From contig BFEA01000066.1 in NCBI GenBank assembly GCA_003427395.1, positions 923,996 through 973,153 on the forward strand: 49,158 bases of DNA, written 5' to 3'. Source of the stretch: Chara braunii. Lineage: Eukaryota; Streptophyta; Charophyceae; Charales; Characeae. The translations under genes and the position numbers were made by a program. The notes beneath the pieces were generated by a model. It was given only the letters and a program-made list of their open reading frames with translations, made no database searches and was not told the origin of the DNA. Below are positions 41,166 to 49,158 of the stretch, one piece after another (the first letter of the stretch is position 1; each line of letters begins with the position of its first letter).

Positions 41166-41863
41166 TCACCATATATCCTAGCTATATACTACGTATAACA
41201 CCCATATACCCTGCATAAACCGTGCCTCGTTGCCTTACACACACCCCCTGCACCCAGCAAAATCCCTGCCCCTCGACCTCTCTCTGTCTAATCCGCTCTT
41301 GCCTTCATCTCATCCCCCAATCTGTCCTCTGCCACATCCTCTGTCTCTCTTGTCCAAGCCTTACCTGTGGCTCCTGCGCATCGCCGGCGATAAAGGATCT
41401 AATGGCAAGCACACGAGGACGATGGCCTGCTGCAGCACAGTTTGAGGAGATTAAGCAGCTGGTTGGCCACCANGCTGTCCCAGTGGCCGGCANCTGGATT
41501 TGCAGACTTCTGGAGCAGCACTCTTGATGTGGACACCAGGCCCAGTCTGTGACCTGCTATCCAGATCAGACTTAATCATCAGGATCGTGTACGGGACGCA
41601 CCCTGGCACTTGGAACTTCATCTATNGGACTGCTACACTACTTCTTTCAGGCTGGAACCCTTGCTACCACACATCGCAAGCCTGCTGAAGACTGGTTTAT
41701 TGTGACTTCAAGACCTGCTTCAAGACTCTCATCCAGATCATTTCCCAGAACCTGCGGTTTCCCCCCCAACCCCATTCACTTCGAGATCCCCAGAAACCTC
41801 CTGAACACTGCAAATTAATTTTCCTTCCTGTATTTTTNCTCACAGAACCCTTTCGCCCAATGG
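41166..41863 (+). other. No gene recognised; 3' region of G5
   Basis: Sequence between the G5 chromodomain and its LTR has a short frame from about 41400 (MASTRGRWPAAAQFEEIKQ) that I do not recognise. Single ambiguous bases occur at 41473, 41493, 41626 and 41838. Confidence 0.45.
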
Positions 41864-42022
41864 AACCCTGTAGTCTATCAGTAGGACAACCCTGTTCCCC
41901 TGCAGTCCCTAACCCTGTAGTTCATTAGTAGGCAAACTCTGTTCCCTCTCGGTTCACAGCTCCGTAGCCCTTCAATACACATACCCCGTAGTTCATCAGT
42001 GGGAAAACCCTGTTTCCCTCAG
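41864..42022. repeat. Three diverged repeats ahead of G5 LTR
   Basis: Units with CCCTGTAGTTCATCAGTAGG and ACCCTGTTCCC start near 41864, 41911 and 41982. They are unevenly spaced and partly degenerate. Confidence 0.82.
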
Positions 42023-42147
42023 CCCTTGCTACCCACATCATACCCCTCTCCCTTTTTCCTCCTGCTTCCCAGCGATCGGCCCCGTCCCGTCCTTCACAGG
42101 ATTCAGCATTATTTTCACGACTTTTGGCAGCCGGGACGTTGCCTTCT

Positions 42148-42713
42148 AGAGGGAGGGGATAGTGTGACGGACTCCCCCAGGGCTCTATCCCCGGTCTGCG
42201 GGTTACCACCCACCAGCTTGCTGCATTTATTCTCTTTTTTTGTTTTTCCAATTCTTTTGTTTTATTTTACCTTGGTTTTGCTTTTCCGATTTCGAACAGT
42301 TGGCGACATCTGCATTCTGGCGCCCACTTACAAAACTCCTCCTTTTTGGACTTTCAGATTTCGGACACTTGGCGGCATCCGGCATTCTGGCGCCCACTCT
42401 CAGACTTTCGATTTTCAGTTCTGGCCCTGAGGGATTTTTACTTGTGCCCTCAGGACCATACTTGAGTCTGGTACTTATGTATGGACTCAAGCCCAGTACG
42501 GGCAACCAGTTTTCAGCCTCAGTGCTTGTGTTCAGTGTGACTTTGTTGTGANATTGCGTTCGGGAATTCAAGACTGCGACTTTGCAACTTTGCCACTTCG
42601 TGTATGCGTCCGTCGAGTCGTGTTGAGTCTGCGTCTAGTTGAGGGAGCGTGTGTGTGTGTTCGCACTCTCCCTCTCCCTCCCAGCCTCGCTGCTCTTCCT
42701 CTGCCTCGTCACA
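42148..42713 (+). mobile_element. Polypurine tract and 3' LTR of G5
   Basis: The tract AGAGGGAGGGGATAG (42148-42162) is followed by an LTR from TGTGACGG at 42163 to CGTCACA at 42713, 551 bp with a 7-bp terminal inverted repeat. Inside, TTTCGAACAGTTGGCGACAT and a similar TTTCGGACACTTGGCGGCAT mark a partial tandem repeat (about 42290-42400). One ambiguous base lies at 42552. The stretch 42714-42862 beyond it is unassigned. Confidence 0.85.
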
Positions 42714-42862
42714 CCTATACCGCATTCTTCAGGGGCCAGCAGAGGCCAGGCACCACCCGACCAAAAAAGCTGGGGGCGCCAGCCAAGACAAAACGAAAAA
42801 GGCTGCGCTAGCAAAGCTTCGCACGCAGTTCTGCTCCACCTCGACAAAAGAGGCTCAGAGGT

Positions 42863-43759
42863 AGAGGTGGGCAGTAACTTCTGCGAGATGTTCTCCTCAG
42901 GTGCAAACTCTTTAGAACTAACCCAGACTAAGTCGCCTACTTGAAACTCTGAAAGGCAACGATGTTTGCTTGCTTGCTCTATCATCCTATGCTGGGCCTT
43001 CCTGAGGTTTTCTACGACAGTAGCTAGTTCTTTCTCGTGCTGTACAGCGAACTCCCTGGTCCCGGGCGGCAATCTGTGAATCTGATCCCGGTTGAGTCCC
43101 TCAAACGGTCTATGCGGTCGAAAGGACTTGTGTAGTTCGTTGGGAGTGTGGCATGTAGACAAATGCCCGTTGTTATTGTACGCACTAGCTACTTTGGGCA
43201 ACATCTCATCCCAGTTAATCTGATCCGGCCTAATATACATGCGCAAAACTTGCTGTAGGATCTTGTTCATTTGCTCTGTCTGACCGTTAGTCTCTGGATG
43301 ACGGTCGGACGACATCAACAACTTAGGTCCATATACTCCCATGAGTTCATGCCAGTTCTGGCTGGTGGAGCGACTATCTCCATCGCTAACTATTGACAGC
43401 GGGATTCCATTCTCACTAACCCAACAGTCAAAGAATCTATGTATGACTAAATCAGTGCGTGCCTCTGAAGGCAAAGGAACAAAAACTGCGTATTTACTAA
43501 ATCGGTCAACTATGACCATGACTTAGCTCTTGCCATGCCTGCTCTTGACTTGAGTGTCCATGAAGTCTATGGACACTGAGTCTCCTGGCTGGTCTGGAAT
43601 CGGTAAGGGCCTTAGAAGACCTAACGGGGCGCGCGTAGAACTCTTGTTACGCTGGCAGACCTTACAACTGCGAACATACTCTACGCAGTCATTCTTCATC
43701 CCTGGCCAGGTATACGCGCGCGTCAGACTGGCTAGATCCTCGGAGTTTGGGCCAACCAA
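42863..43759 (-). pseudogene. G6 integrase, 3'-truncated
   Basis: Frame 43759-43523 has the zinc-finger half (RSCKVCQRNKSSTRAPLGLL) and SVSIDFMDTQVKSRHGKS with the first core residues. A TAA at 43522-43520 follows in frame; G2 has Gln at this place. Frame 43519 onward continues VMVIVDRFSKYAVFVPLPSE, SIVSDGDSRSTSQNW (second Asp) and SSDRHPETNGQTEQMNK (catalytic Glu), then EFQVGDLVWVSSKEFAPEEN. Similarity to relatives ends after QKLLP at about 42863; the frame runs on into unrelated sequence. The DDE triad is intact, so only the stop, a frameshift near 43700 and truncation disable it. Confidence 0.88.
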
Positions 43760-46205
43760 AATGACCCTCTATGTCGTGGCATTCGCCCAAAATCAGACTA
43801 CGAATCTCTTCGCTATTGGGGATGCATAGGCGGTTAAACACATTAGTCTTCTCAAAAAGCAACCCTTCAGTAGTGCGGTAATTCGGCTCAGTCTCCGGGG
43901 GCTCCTTGACTTTCTTAAGGAGCTCACTATAAATAGGGTCTTGCGCGTAGGCTTCTCTAACCTTCTGTTGCAGATCCTTCCCTATATCGAGGTAGCGCAC
44001 TATTGCCCCGAAGTAATCAGCTCTTCTACTCAGAGTGTCCGCAACTACATTATACTTCCCTTTGACAGGCTTGAGCTCAAAGTCGTACTGATCTATCTCT
44101 GCGGCCCACCTAGTAAGTTTAGGTGTCATCTTGGCCTGCGTCTTTAACCATCGTAACGTTTCATGGTCAGAATAGACTTTGAAGTGTCTCCCAAGCAAGT
44201 AATGCTTCCAGTGGTCTAATGCTTGCCTGAGAGCGTAGAGTTCCCTCTCATAAGTAGATATCGCGACCTTCTCTGAAGGCATCCTGGCGGACATGAACTC
44301 TACGAGTCTATACCCATTGCCATTGTCTCGCTGTAACACCGCGCCTATGCCGTATTGACTCGCATCGGTCGTGACAACAAAAGGCAAGGATGGATCGGCG
44401 ACTTTAAGGATTGGATACTCTATCAATGCCTGCTTTAGCTTCTTCATGGCAGACATGCAGTCCTTGTCCCACTTCCAGATTGTCTCCTTTCTCAGCAATC
44501 TGTGAAGGGGCGCAGCGATGGTGGAGAAGTTCCTCACGAACTTCCTGTAGTAATTCGCTAAGCCCAGGAACGAGCGCAACTCTGTCAGCGTACGTGGCGT
44601 GGGCCAATCTCTAATCGTTGCGATCTTGCTATCCTCTGGCTTAACGCCGTCTCCGTCTAAGACGTGGCCTAGGTACAAAACTTGGGTCTTCGCCCAATCG
44701 CACTTCTTTGCATTGATCTTGAAGTTAGCTTTCCTCAGCTTCTCCAAGACCTGCCTGAGATGACCCTGATGCTTTTCAAGGGTCCGGCCAAACACTAGGA
44801 TGTCGTCTAGGTAAACTACGACAAACTTGTCTAACCACGACCTAAACAAATAGTTCATGCAGCACTGGAACGTAGCTGGCGCATTGCTTAGTCCAAAGGG
44901 CATCACTATGAACTCGTAGTGTCCATATCTAGTCCGGAAGGCTGTCTTATACTGATCATCACGATGCACCTCTATTTGATGATACCCGGACTTCAAATCT
45001 ATCTTGGAAAAATACTTCGCCCCCTGCACTCGATCTAAGAGATCGTCTATCCTAGGCAGTGGCTCAACATTCTTTACCGTAATAGCATTCAGACCCCTAT
45101 AGTCTATGCACATTCTCAGCTCTCCCTCTTTCTTAGGAACAAAGAGGATGGGCGCTCCGAAAGGAGACGAACTGGGCCTAATCCAACCCTTCTCGAGGAG
45201 CTCGTCTAACTGCTTGCGAAGCTTCTCTAACTCCCGCGGGGACATCTTGTACACCGCACCCTTAGGAGTTCTACTGCCAGGCTCTATCTCAATACGGTGC
45301 TGGATGGGCCGCGACACCGTGCTTTTCGGCGGCTCAGTCAAATCTCTAAACTCTTCCAGCAGCTTGGCAATCGCAGGGTCCATCGGCCTTTCTTCCGTAG
45401 GCTCAGTCACTGACCTAACATAGGCAACAAAAACCTGTTCCTCCAATTTCTCCTTCTTCACCAACCTGGCGAACGCATGAGCACTAAGACAGCAATGTGC
45501 CAAGGAATTCTCTACTTCGGACACATGGAACAGGCAGGCAATCTTAGCCTCGCCTGAAGAGTTAGGGAGCCTACACTCGTGCTCCTTCAGATGGAGTGTG
45601 GCCCCGGCTGCCTCTCCCCAATCCATTCCCAGGACAATATCAAATGGGAGGCTATCCTCTACGAGGAGAGTCGGGGAGTGGAGAACCTTTTCCACTTTCC
45701 CATCCTTCTCTAGGCGGAAATACGCCTGGACTCCCTCTACATACTCCTCTACAACCATAGTACGATTGTCTGCGAGGATACTAACTATAGGGTCTGCTAG
45801 CTTTTGGACTTTAAGTCCCAGCTTCAACTTCTGCAGCGCTTTCGTACTAATGTAGCTGCGGGTGGCCCCTGANTCTACTAGGGCCCCTACTCTACTTCTA
45901 AAAATTTCTGTATCTACTAATATAAGCTGCCCTTTATTTTCCTTTTTCATCTTGGCCCAGGCGGGCATCCTCTCCTTCAACTCTTCGGCCACACCTGTGA
46001 GGGAGGTGTCTAGAGAGACTCTGATACAAGCAGTCCCTGGACAGCCATCTAGACACCGGCCTGCAACCTCTGCCATAGGCACATGCGGTGTGGGAGTCTC
46101 CTGTCGGCTAGTGCTATGTTCCCCACATGACCTAATGGTAGGGGCAGTTGCTACCCCTACCGGCGGCTGCCTTTTGGCCCTTGGGCAGCCGTTCGGGTCT
46201 CTCGA
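43689..46205 (-). CDS. G6 protease, reverse transcriptase and RNase H (pol)
   Basis: A single open frame of 797 codons from 46082, with in-frame sequence open upstream to about 46205, encodes most of pol. Protease: LVXSGATRSYIS, where an ambiguous base (45873) falls in the third position of the active-site Asp codon, and [29 protein letters not shown] (motif A), VMPFGLSNAPATFQ (B), FVVVYLDDILVFGRT (catalytic YLDD). RNase H: VVTTDASQYGIGAVL, STYERELYALRQALDHW, YSDHETLRWL and NVVADTLSRRADYFGA. It ends in the integrase zinc finger (ECHDIEGHFGW) where a frameshift near 43700 stops it. All catalytic residues visible are intact, which suggests a younger copy than G2 or G3. Confidence 0.92.
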   Translation of the reverse strand, partial: SRDPNGCPRAKRQPPVGVATAPTIRSCGEHSTSRQETPTPHVPMAEVAGRCLDGCPGTACIRVSLDTSLTGVAEELKERMPAWAKMKKENKGQLILVDTEIFRSRVGALVXSGATRSYISTKALQKLKLGLKVQKLADPIVSILADNRTMVVEEYVEGVQAYFRLEKDGKVEKVLHSPTLLVEDSLPFDIVLGMDWGEAAGATLHLKEHECRLPNSSGEAKIACLFHVSEVENSLAHCCLSAHAFARLVKKEKLEEQVFVAYVRSVTEPTEERPMDPAIAKLLEEFRDLTEPPKSTVSRPIQHRIEIEPGSRTPKGAVYKMSPRELEKLRKQLDELLEKGWIRPSSSPFGAPILFVPKKEGELRMCIDYRGLNAITVKNVEPLPRIDDLLDRVQGAKYFSKIDLKSGYHQIEVHRDDQYKTAFRTRYGHYEFIVMPFGLSNAPATFQCCMNYLFRSWLDKFVVVYLDDILVFGRTLEKHQGHLRQVLEKLRKANFKINAKKCDWAKTQVLYLGHVLDGDGVKPEDSKIATIRDWPTPRTLTELRSFLGLANYYRKFVRNFSTIAAPLHRLLRKETIWKWDKDCMSAMKKLKQALIEYPILKVADPSLPFVVTTDASQYGIGAVLQRDNGNGYRLVEFMSARMPSEKVAISTYERELYALRQALDHWKHYLLGRHFKVYSDHETLRWLKTQAKMTPKLTRWAAEIDQYDFELKPVKGKYNVVADTLSRRADYFGAIVRYLDIGKDLQQKVREAYAQDPIYSELLKKVKEPPETEPNYRTTEGLLFEKTNVFNRLCIPNSEEIRSLILGECHDIEGHFGWPKLRGSSQSDARVYLARDEE

Positions 46206-47602
46206 TACTTAGGACAATATTTGATGATGTGGCCCGGGTCACCGCAGAAAATGCACTGGCCCCGATCCAATCGTTGTAGCCATAAAGTCTGGTCCAGACC
46301 CAAAGTTTCCCAAGGCCTACCCTGCGGTAGCCCCGGGTGCCATCCTCCTACCCTGTAGGGAGACCTGTTCCTAGGACGGTTTTGNGGGGGACCTTGACCC
46401 CTNCCTCCCGCTTGGCGNTTTCCTCCTCTGCCGCCAACCCCCTGATCGCCCTGAAACCGGCTCCCTGAGGCCCGGCCCCCTTGGCCCTGGCCTCGTCCTC
46501 CTTGCGGCCTCCCTTCGGCCGCGACAGCAGCGTAGGTCCTCCCCTGGCTCACACCACTGTCCTCCTCCTCTAACCCCCATTCAATCTGGTCGTAGGGGAT
46601 CTCGTCCACACTACCCTCATCTAAGGTCAGGACAAGACTATCCTTAGTCTTCACTTGCCCTGAGATAGTGCAACCCTTCCATTGCTTACCCTTATCCAAG
46701 TCCTTGTGCCAGAAGATGGAAACTGACATAGACTTGGCCTCAAAGGCCACCACCTCACGACTAAGAGAATCGTAAGTAGTGGCAGGGTCTTCGCTCTTTG
46801 CGAAGAAATGCCCTCGGAGGGCTTCGGGTATAGCCCGATAAAAGAGGCCAACCAACTAGGTGTCTGTAACCCCGTGGTCAGGGACAGCTATCAGTTCGTC
46901 CATTGTACTCTTAAGTGCCCTGGCGCTCTTCCACTTGCGAGCGTGGATCGTCTGCAGCCTATCTGAGGCTTTAACGCTACGGGCGACATCAGCGAACCTC
47001 TCGCGCAGCAATTTCAAGAACTCAGTGAGGGAAGTGAACGAGGAGTACGCAACTGGATCGTCACTACAATTGGCAGCGCGAACTAGGGACCTTGCAAAGC
47101 TGGCGGCCTCATCCCTAAGCGCGTGGATCGCGATTAAAACCTGCTGATCCGGGGAGACCTGTTGCAGATGCACATAGGTCTTGACATTGGCCTCCCAGTT
47201 GTCAAAGTTTTCTTCCCGTTTTCCACTATAGGAATCAGGGGATTTGACTTTGACCGGTTCCCGGCGAAGAGGACGTGCTTCCTCCTCCTTGGGAATTGCC
47301 GCTTTGACGCCTACAATGGCGCCGGCACAGAACCGCTCAGTCTTGTCGAGGCGGTGGCCCACCTCCGTGCCTATAGCGCCTACCAACTCTCAAGCAAAGT
47401 CCCGGAACCCCAACTTTATGGAACGCACAGCTATATGCTGACTCGTACTAAAGTCATATTGCTCTGCCTGAATTCGTGCCAGACGTGCAACATTGCGGGC
47501 TATGACTCGCATTTGAGCTGGGAGTTCGGTCTGGGCGGCTAGTTGCTCTTCTATATTTTTTACCTCCTCTAATTCTTCTGCCGCCTCCACTGCCGCGTCC
47601 AC
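46157..47602 (-). pseudogene. G6 gag capsid and zinc knuckle with in-frame stops
   Basis: Gag forms the particle that holds element RNA. The frame 47602-47390 (helical, AQMRVIARNVARLARIQAEQ) continues through an in-frame TGA at 47392-47390 into 47386-46856. That segment carries the capsid-like retrotransposon gag domain (SYSGKREENFDNWEANVKTY, EFLKLLRERFADVARS). An in-frame TAG at 46858-46856 leads into 46855-46157, with an RG-rich region and the CCHC knuckle CIFCGDPGHIIKYC near the end. Ambiguous bases at 46385, 46403 and 46419 lie in the RG-rich part. The gag stop at 46157 overlaps the pol frame. Two isolated stops are the only damage in this part. Confidence 0.87.
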
Positions 47603-48272
47603 TCTCCTCTTCTTCTTCTGCCGCCTCCGCTGCCGCGTCCACTCTCCTCTTCTTCTCCCTCATCACGGCCAACTTCCATTCCATCCTCTTTTCATCTTCC
47701 ATTGCCTGCCGCTTTACAACATCTTTTTCTGCTTCCCAAGCTCTCATAGCGGCTTCCTGATCATCTTTAGAGATATACATCGCCACCTCTTCTTCTTCGC
47801 CCAGGGATAAGTTGGCGACCCACTCTGAGATCCGCTTTTCCATCTCCTCATCCCTACTACCACTGTACTGCCCCCTCTTCCTCTGCAGTGGCATTTCATC
47901 TTCTTCCTCCTCTTCCACCTCTTTCAACTTCTCTTCTTCTTCTTTCTGTATTCTCTCCCTCTCTTTGGCCATCTCTTCTTCTATCTTCTTCAATTTGGCC
48001 GCCTGCTCCTCCTTCACGACCTTCTTCTTGGCCTCCTCCTTCGCCTGCCTCTCCTGCAGAATGGCGGCCATCTTCGCCTCCTCCTCCTTCGTGTATGGCT
48101 TGGTGGAGGCACCACCCCGGGTATCGACTCTACACGTGAAGGTGCCAGAACCCCAGAGGAAAGAGGAGACGCCAAAGGGTCCCCCAGAGGGAGAACCCCA
48201 CAAGCAACCCATACATCGGATAGTCGTCCATCGTGATGTCAGGTGCACGACAAGAGTCCCACTCCTCACCAC
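47454..48272 (-). pseudogene. G6 gag N-terminal region, Glu/Lys-rich coiled coil
   Basis: This 272-codon frame carries the N-terminal part of gag. After a short N-terminus it reads KPYTKEEEAKMAAILQERQA followed by a long charged helix (KKIEEEMAKERERIQKEEEE), then EWVANLSLGEEEEVAMYI and EAEKDVVKRQAMEDEKRMEW. By composition it is a coiled coil that could mediate Gag assembly. The frame shifts relative to the capsid part because of a 40-bp tandem duplication (47581-47620 and 47621-47660), after which codons in this frame are spurious. A possible true start is ATGGACGACTATCCG near 48231 in another frame. Confidence 0.8.
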
Positions 48273-48274
48273 TT

Positions 48275-49158
48275 AGACCTACCCGAACACAATGACCTAC
48301 TGACTGACTCTCTAAGATCCACTACTCACAACTACTCTAAGGGTGTCACTACTGAACTAACAGCTGATCAGGAGGCATTTAAGGAGATCCCCCAAACTCC
48401 GCAAGAATTCTTTAACGTCGCAGTCAGGACGATGTGATCAGCGTAGTTCTTCCTGGCGATTTCAGCCCACAACTCAGTCGTTCCAGCCTACTGTGCCACA
48501 CCGAGCAGCCCGCCGGTCTGTACCGGTCCTTGGAGGGGTTCGTATCCCTCGGGACAGTCGAGTCGTCAGACACAGATCATCAGGCCTCAACACTTAAAGA
48601 CGGCCTTCGTTTCAGCCTGCAGCTCGGAGTTCAGACCCTCTACACTGAACTCAGTACACCTGTCGGACAATATCGGTCATTGGGCTAGACGAGTTGTTTA
48701 ACGAGCGCTCGCCGCTCATGCCCAGGTCTCCAGATGCCAGAGTAGAGCTTAGTCCTACTAAGTCCCGTGCAGGTTTGGCAGCAAGGCCCTATCCTTCATC
48801 CACAGAGTCCTAACACCTAGGACAAAAGAGACTCAATGCAGAAAGGAAAGACAGACAGACTCAAACTCAGCAAGTACCGTAGGGTGAGTGCACATCCACA
48901 GGGTAAGGGGATAGGCTAAGGGCTCAGCGAGATATCACCAGCTCCAGCTTGGTCAAAATCTCGGTCAGCAGCTCCGGTCAACGTCTTGGTCAACGCCGAG
49001 TCAGCGCGGCCAACCCTCCAGTCAACGCGTGGTCAACGCCCTCGGTCAACGCCTGGTCAACCCTCTGGTCAACGCTCTAGTCAACGCCCGGTCAACCCTT
49101 CACCTCGGCTATGGTTGCCGGCACCTTCACCTTCGTCACCCCCGCCGTCTACTTCCCC
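48275..49158. other. Upstream region of G6 with GGTCAAC minisatellite
   Basis: No gene is recognised. From about 48970 to 49100 the motif GGTCAAC or AGTCAAC recurs about ten times at 10-17-base spacing, usually as CGGTCAACGC or TGGTCAACGC. By position this may be the leader and 5' LTR of G6, but I found no primer-binding site or LTR end. The minus strand reads GTTGACC, which resembles a W-box core. Confidence 0.6.

Larger units (their letters stand above)
42863..48272 (-). mobile_element. Chromovirus (Ty3/gypsy) G6, best preserved
   Basis: Gag with zinc knuckle, protease, RT, RNase H and integrase are present on the minus strand with few breaks; pol is open for 797 codons. The 3' end is cut within the integrase C-terminal domain at about 42863, so no chromodomain or 3' LTR remains. 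Gag and pol are in frames differing by one base and overlap near 46157-46205, an arrangement common in Ty3/gypsy elements. Confidence 0.9.

Noticed and set aside
47812-48276. Plus-strand Ser-rich 154-codon frame
   Set aside because: It is the complement of the Glu/Lys-rich gag coiled coil of G6.

Overview
The window looks like nuclear DNA of a green-lineage eukaryote, most likely a streptophyte (charophyte) alga such as Chara; the species is an inference. The reasons are an intact plastid atpH copy, pieces of plant-type mitochondrial tRNA-Lys, tRNA-Ile, nad4L and large-subunit rRNA lying in transposon-rich DNA, chromodomain Ty3/gypsy elements, a Penelope-like element (PLE) of the permuted type reported from green algae, U6 snRNA retrocopies, many microsatellites, an assembly gap, and only one candidate host gene. 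I see no bacterial operon, CRISPR array or intact tRNA gene.

Layout. 1-8.1 kb: a decayed plus-strand Ty3/gypsy element (G1) and its 3' flank. 8.1-13.5 kb: a minus-strand PLE (P1). Its order in the coding direction is a type I hammerhead ribozyme, a plastid DNA insertion carrying atpH, a small Arg-rich ORF, a CCHC/coiled-coil/SAP-like ORF, a GIY-YIG endonuclease domain, then the reverse transcriptase. 13.5-15.7 kb: non-coding. 15.7-18.2 kb: a broken minus-strand LINE. 18.2-19.6 kb: a purine-rich minisatellite, simple repeats and a 211-base gap. 19.65-19.77 kb: a U6 retrocopy with an 18-bp target-site duplication (TSD). 20-24.4 kb: a gag-less chromovirus (G2). 24.4-28.6 kb: mostly featureless, with a second U6 retrocopy at 26.4 kb. 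28.6-30.0 kb: a Lys/Glu-rich host-type coding exon on the minus strand. 30.2-32.5 kb: mitochondrial DNA (trnI, trnK, nad4L pieces, tandemly repeated) split by a 1.68-kb inverted repeat. 33.5-38.6 kb: chromovirus G3, which contains a patch of organellar 23S rRNA and an AT-rich insert. 38.6-40.9 kb: a gag-like region, primer-binding site and complete LTR of another element (X4), inserted into a plus-strand chromovirus (G5, 40.9-42.7 kb). 42.9-48.3 kb: chromovirus G6, the best preserved (797-codon open pol frame), followed by its upstream region with a GGTCAAC minisatellite.

How the parts relate. Nothing here forms a working pathway apart from the possible host gene. The window records successive insertion, nesting and repair. 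Three kinds of retroelement machinery (LTR, LINE, PLE) sit next to products they may have moved (U6 copies). Organelle DNA has been pasted into the nuclear DNA and into a dead transposon. Short head-to-tail duplications (30-208 bp) recur across unrelated sequences. The observations most worth following are the hammerhead ribozyme upstream of the permuted PLE, the two U6-headed retrocopies with perfect TSDs, and the long hairpin that interrupts a mitochondrial tRNA-Ile copy.
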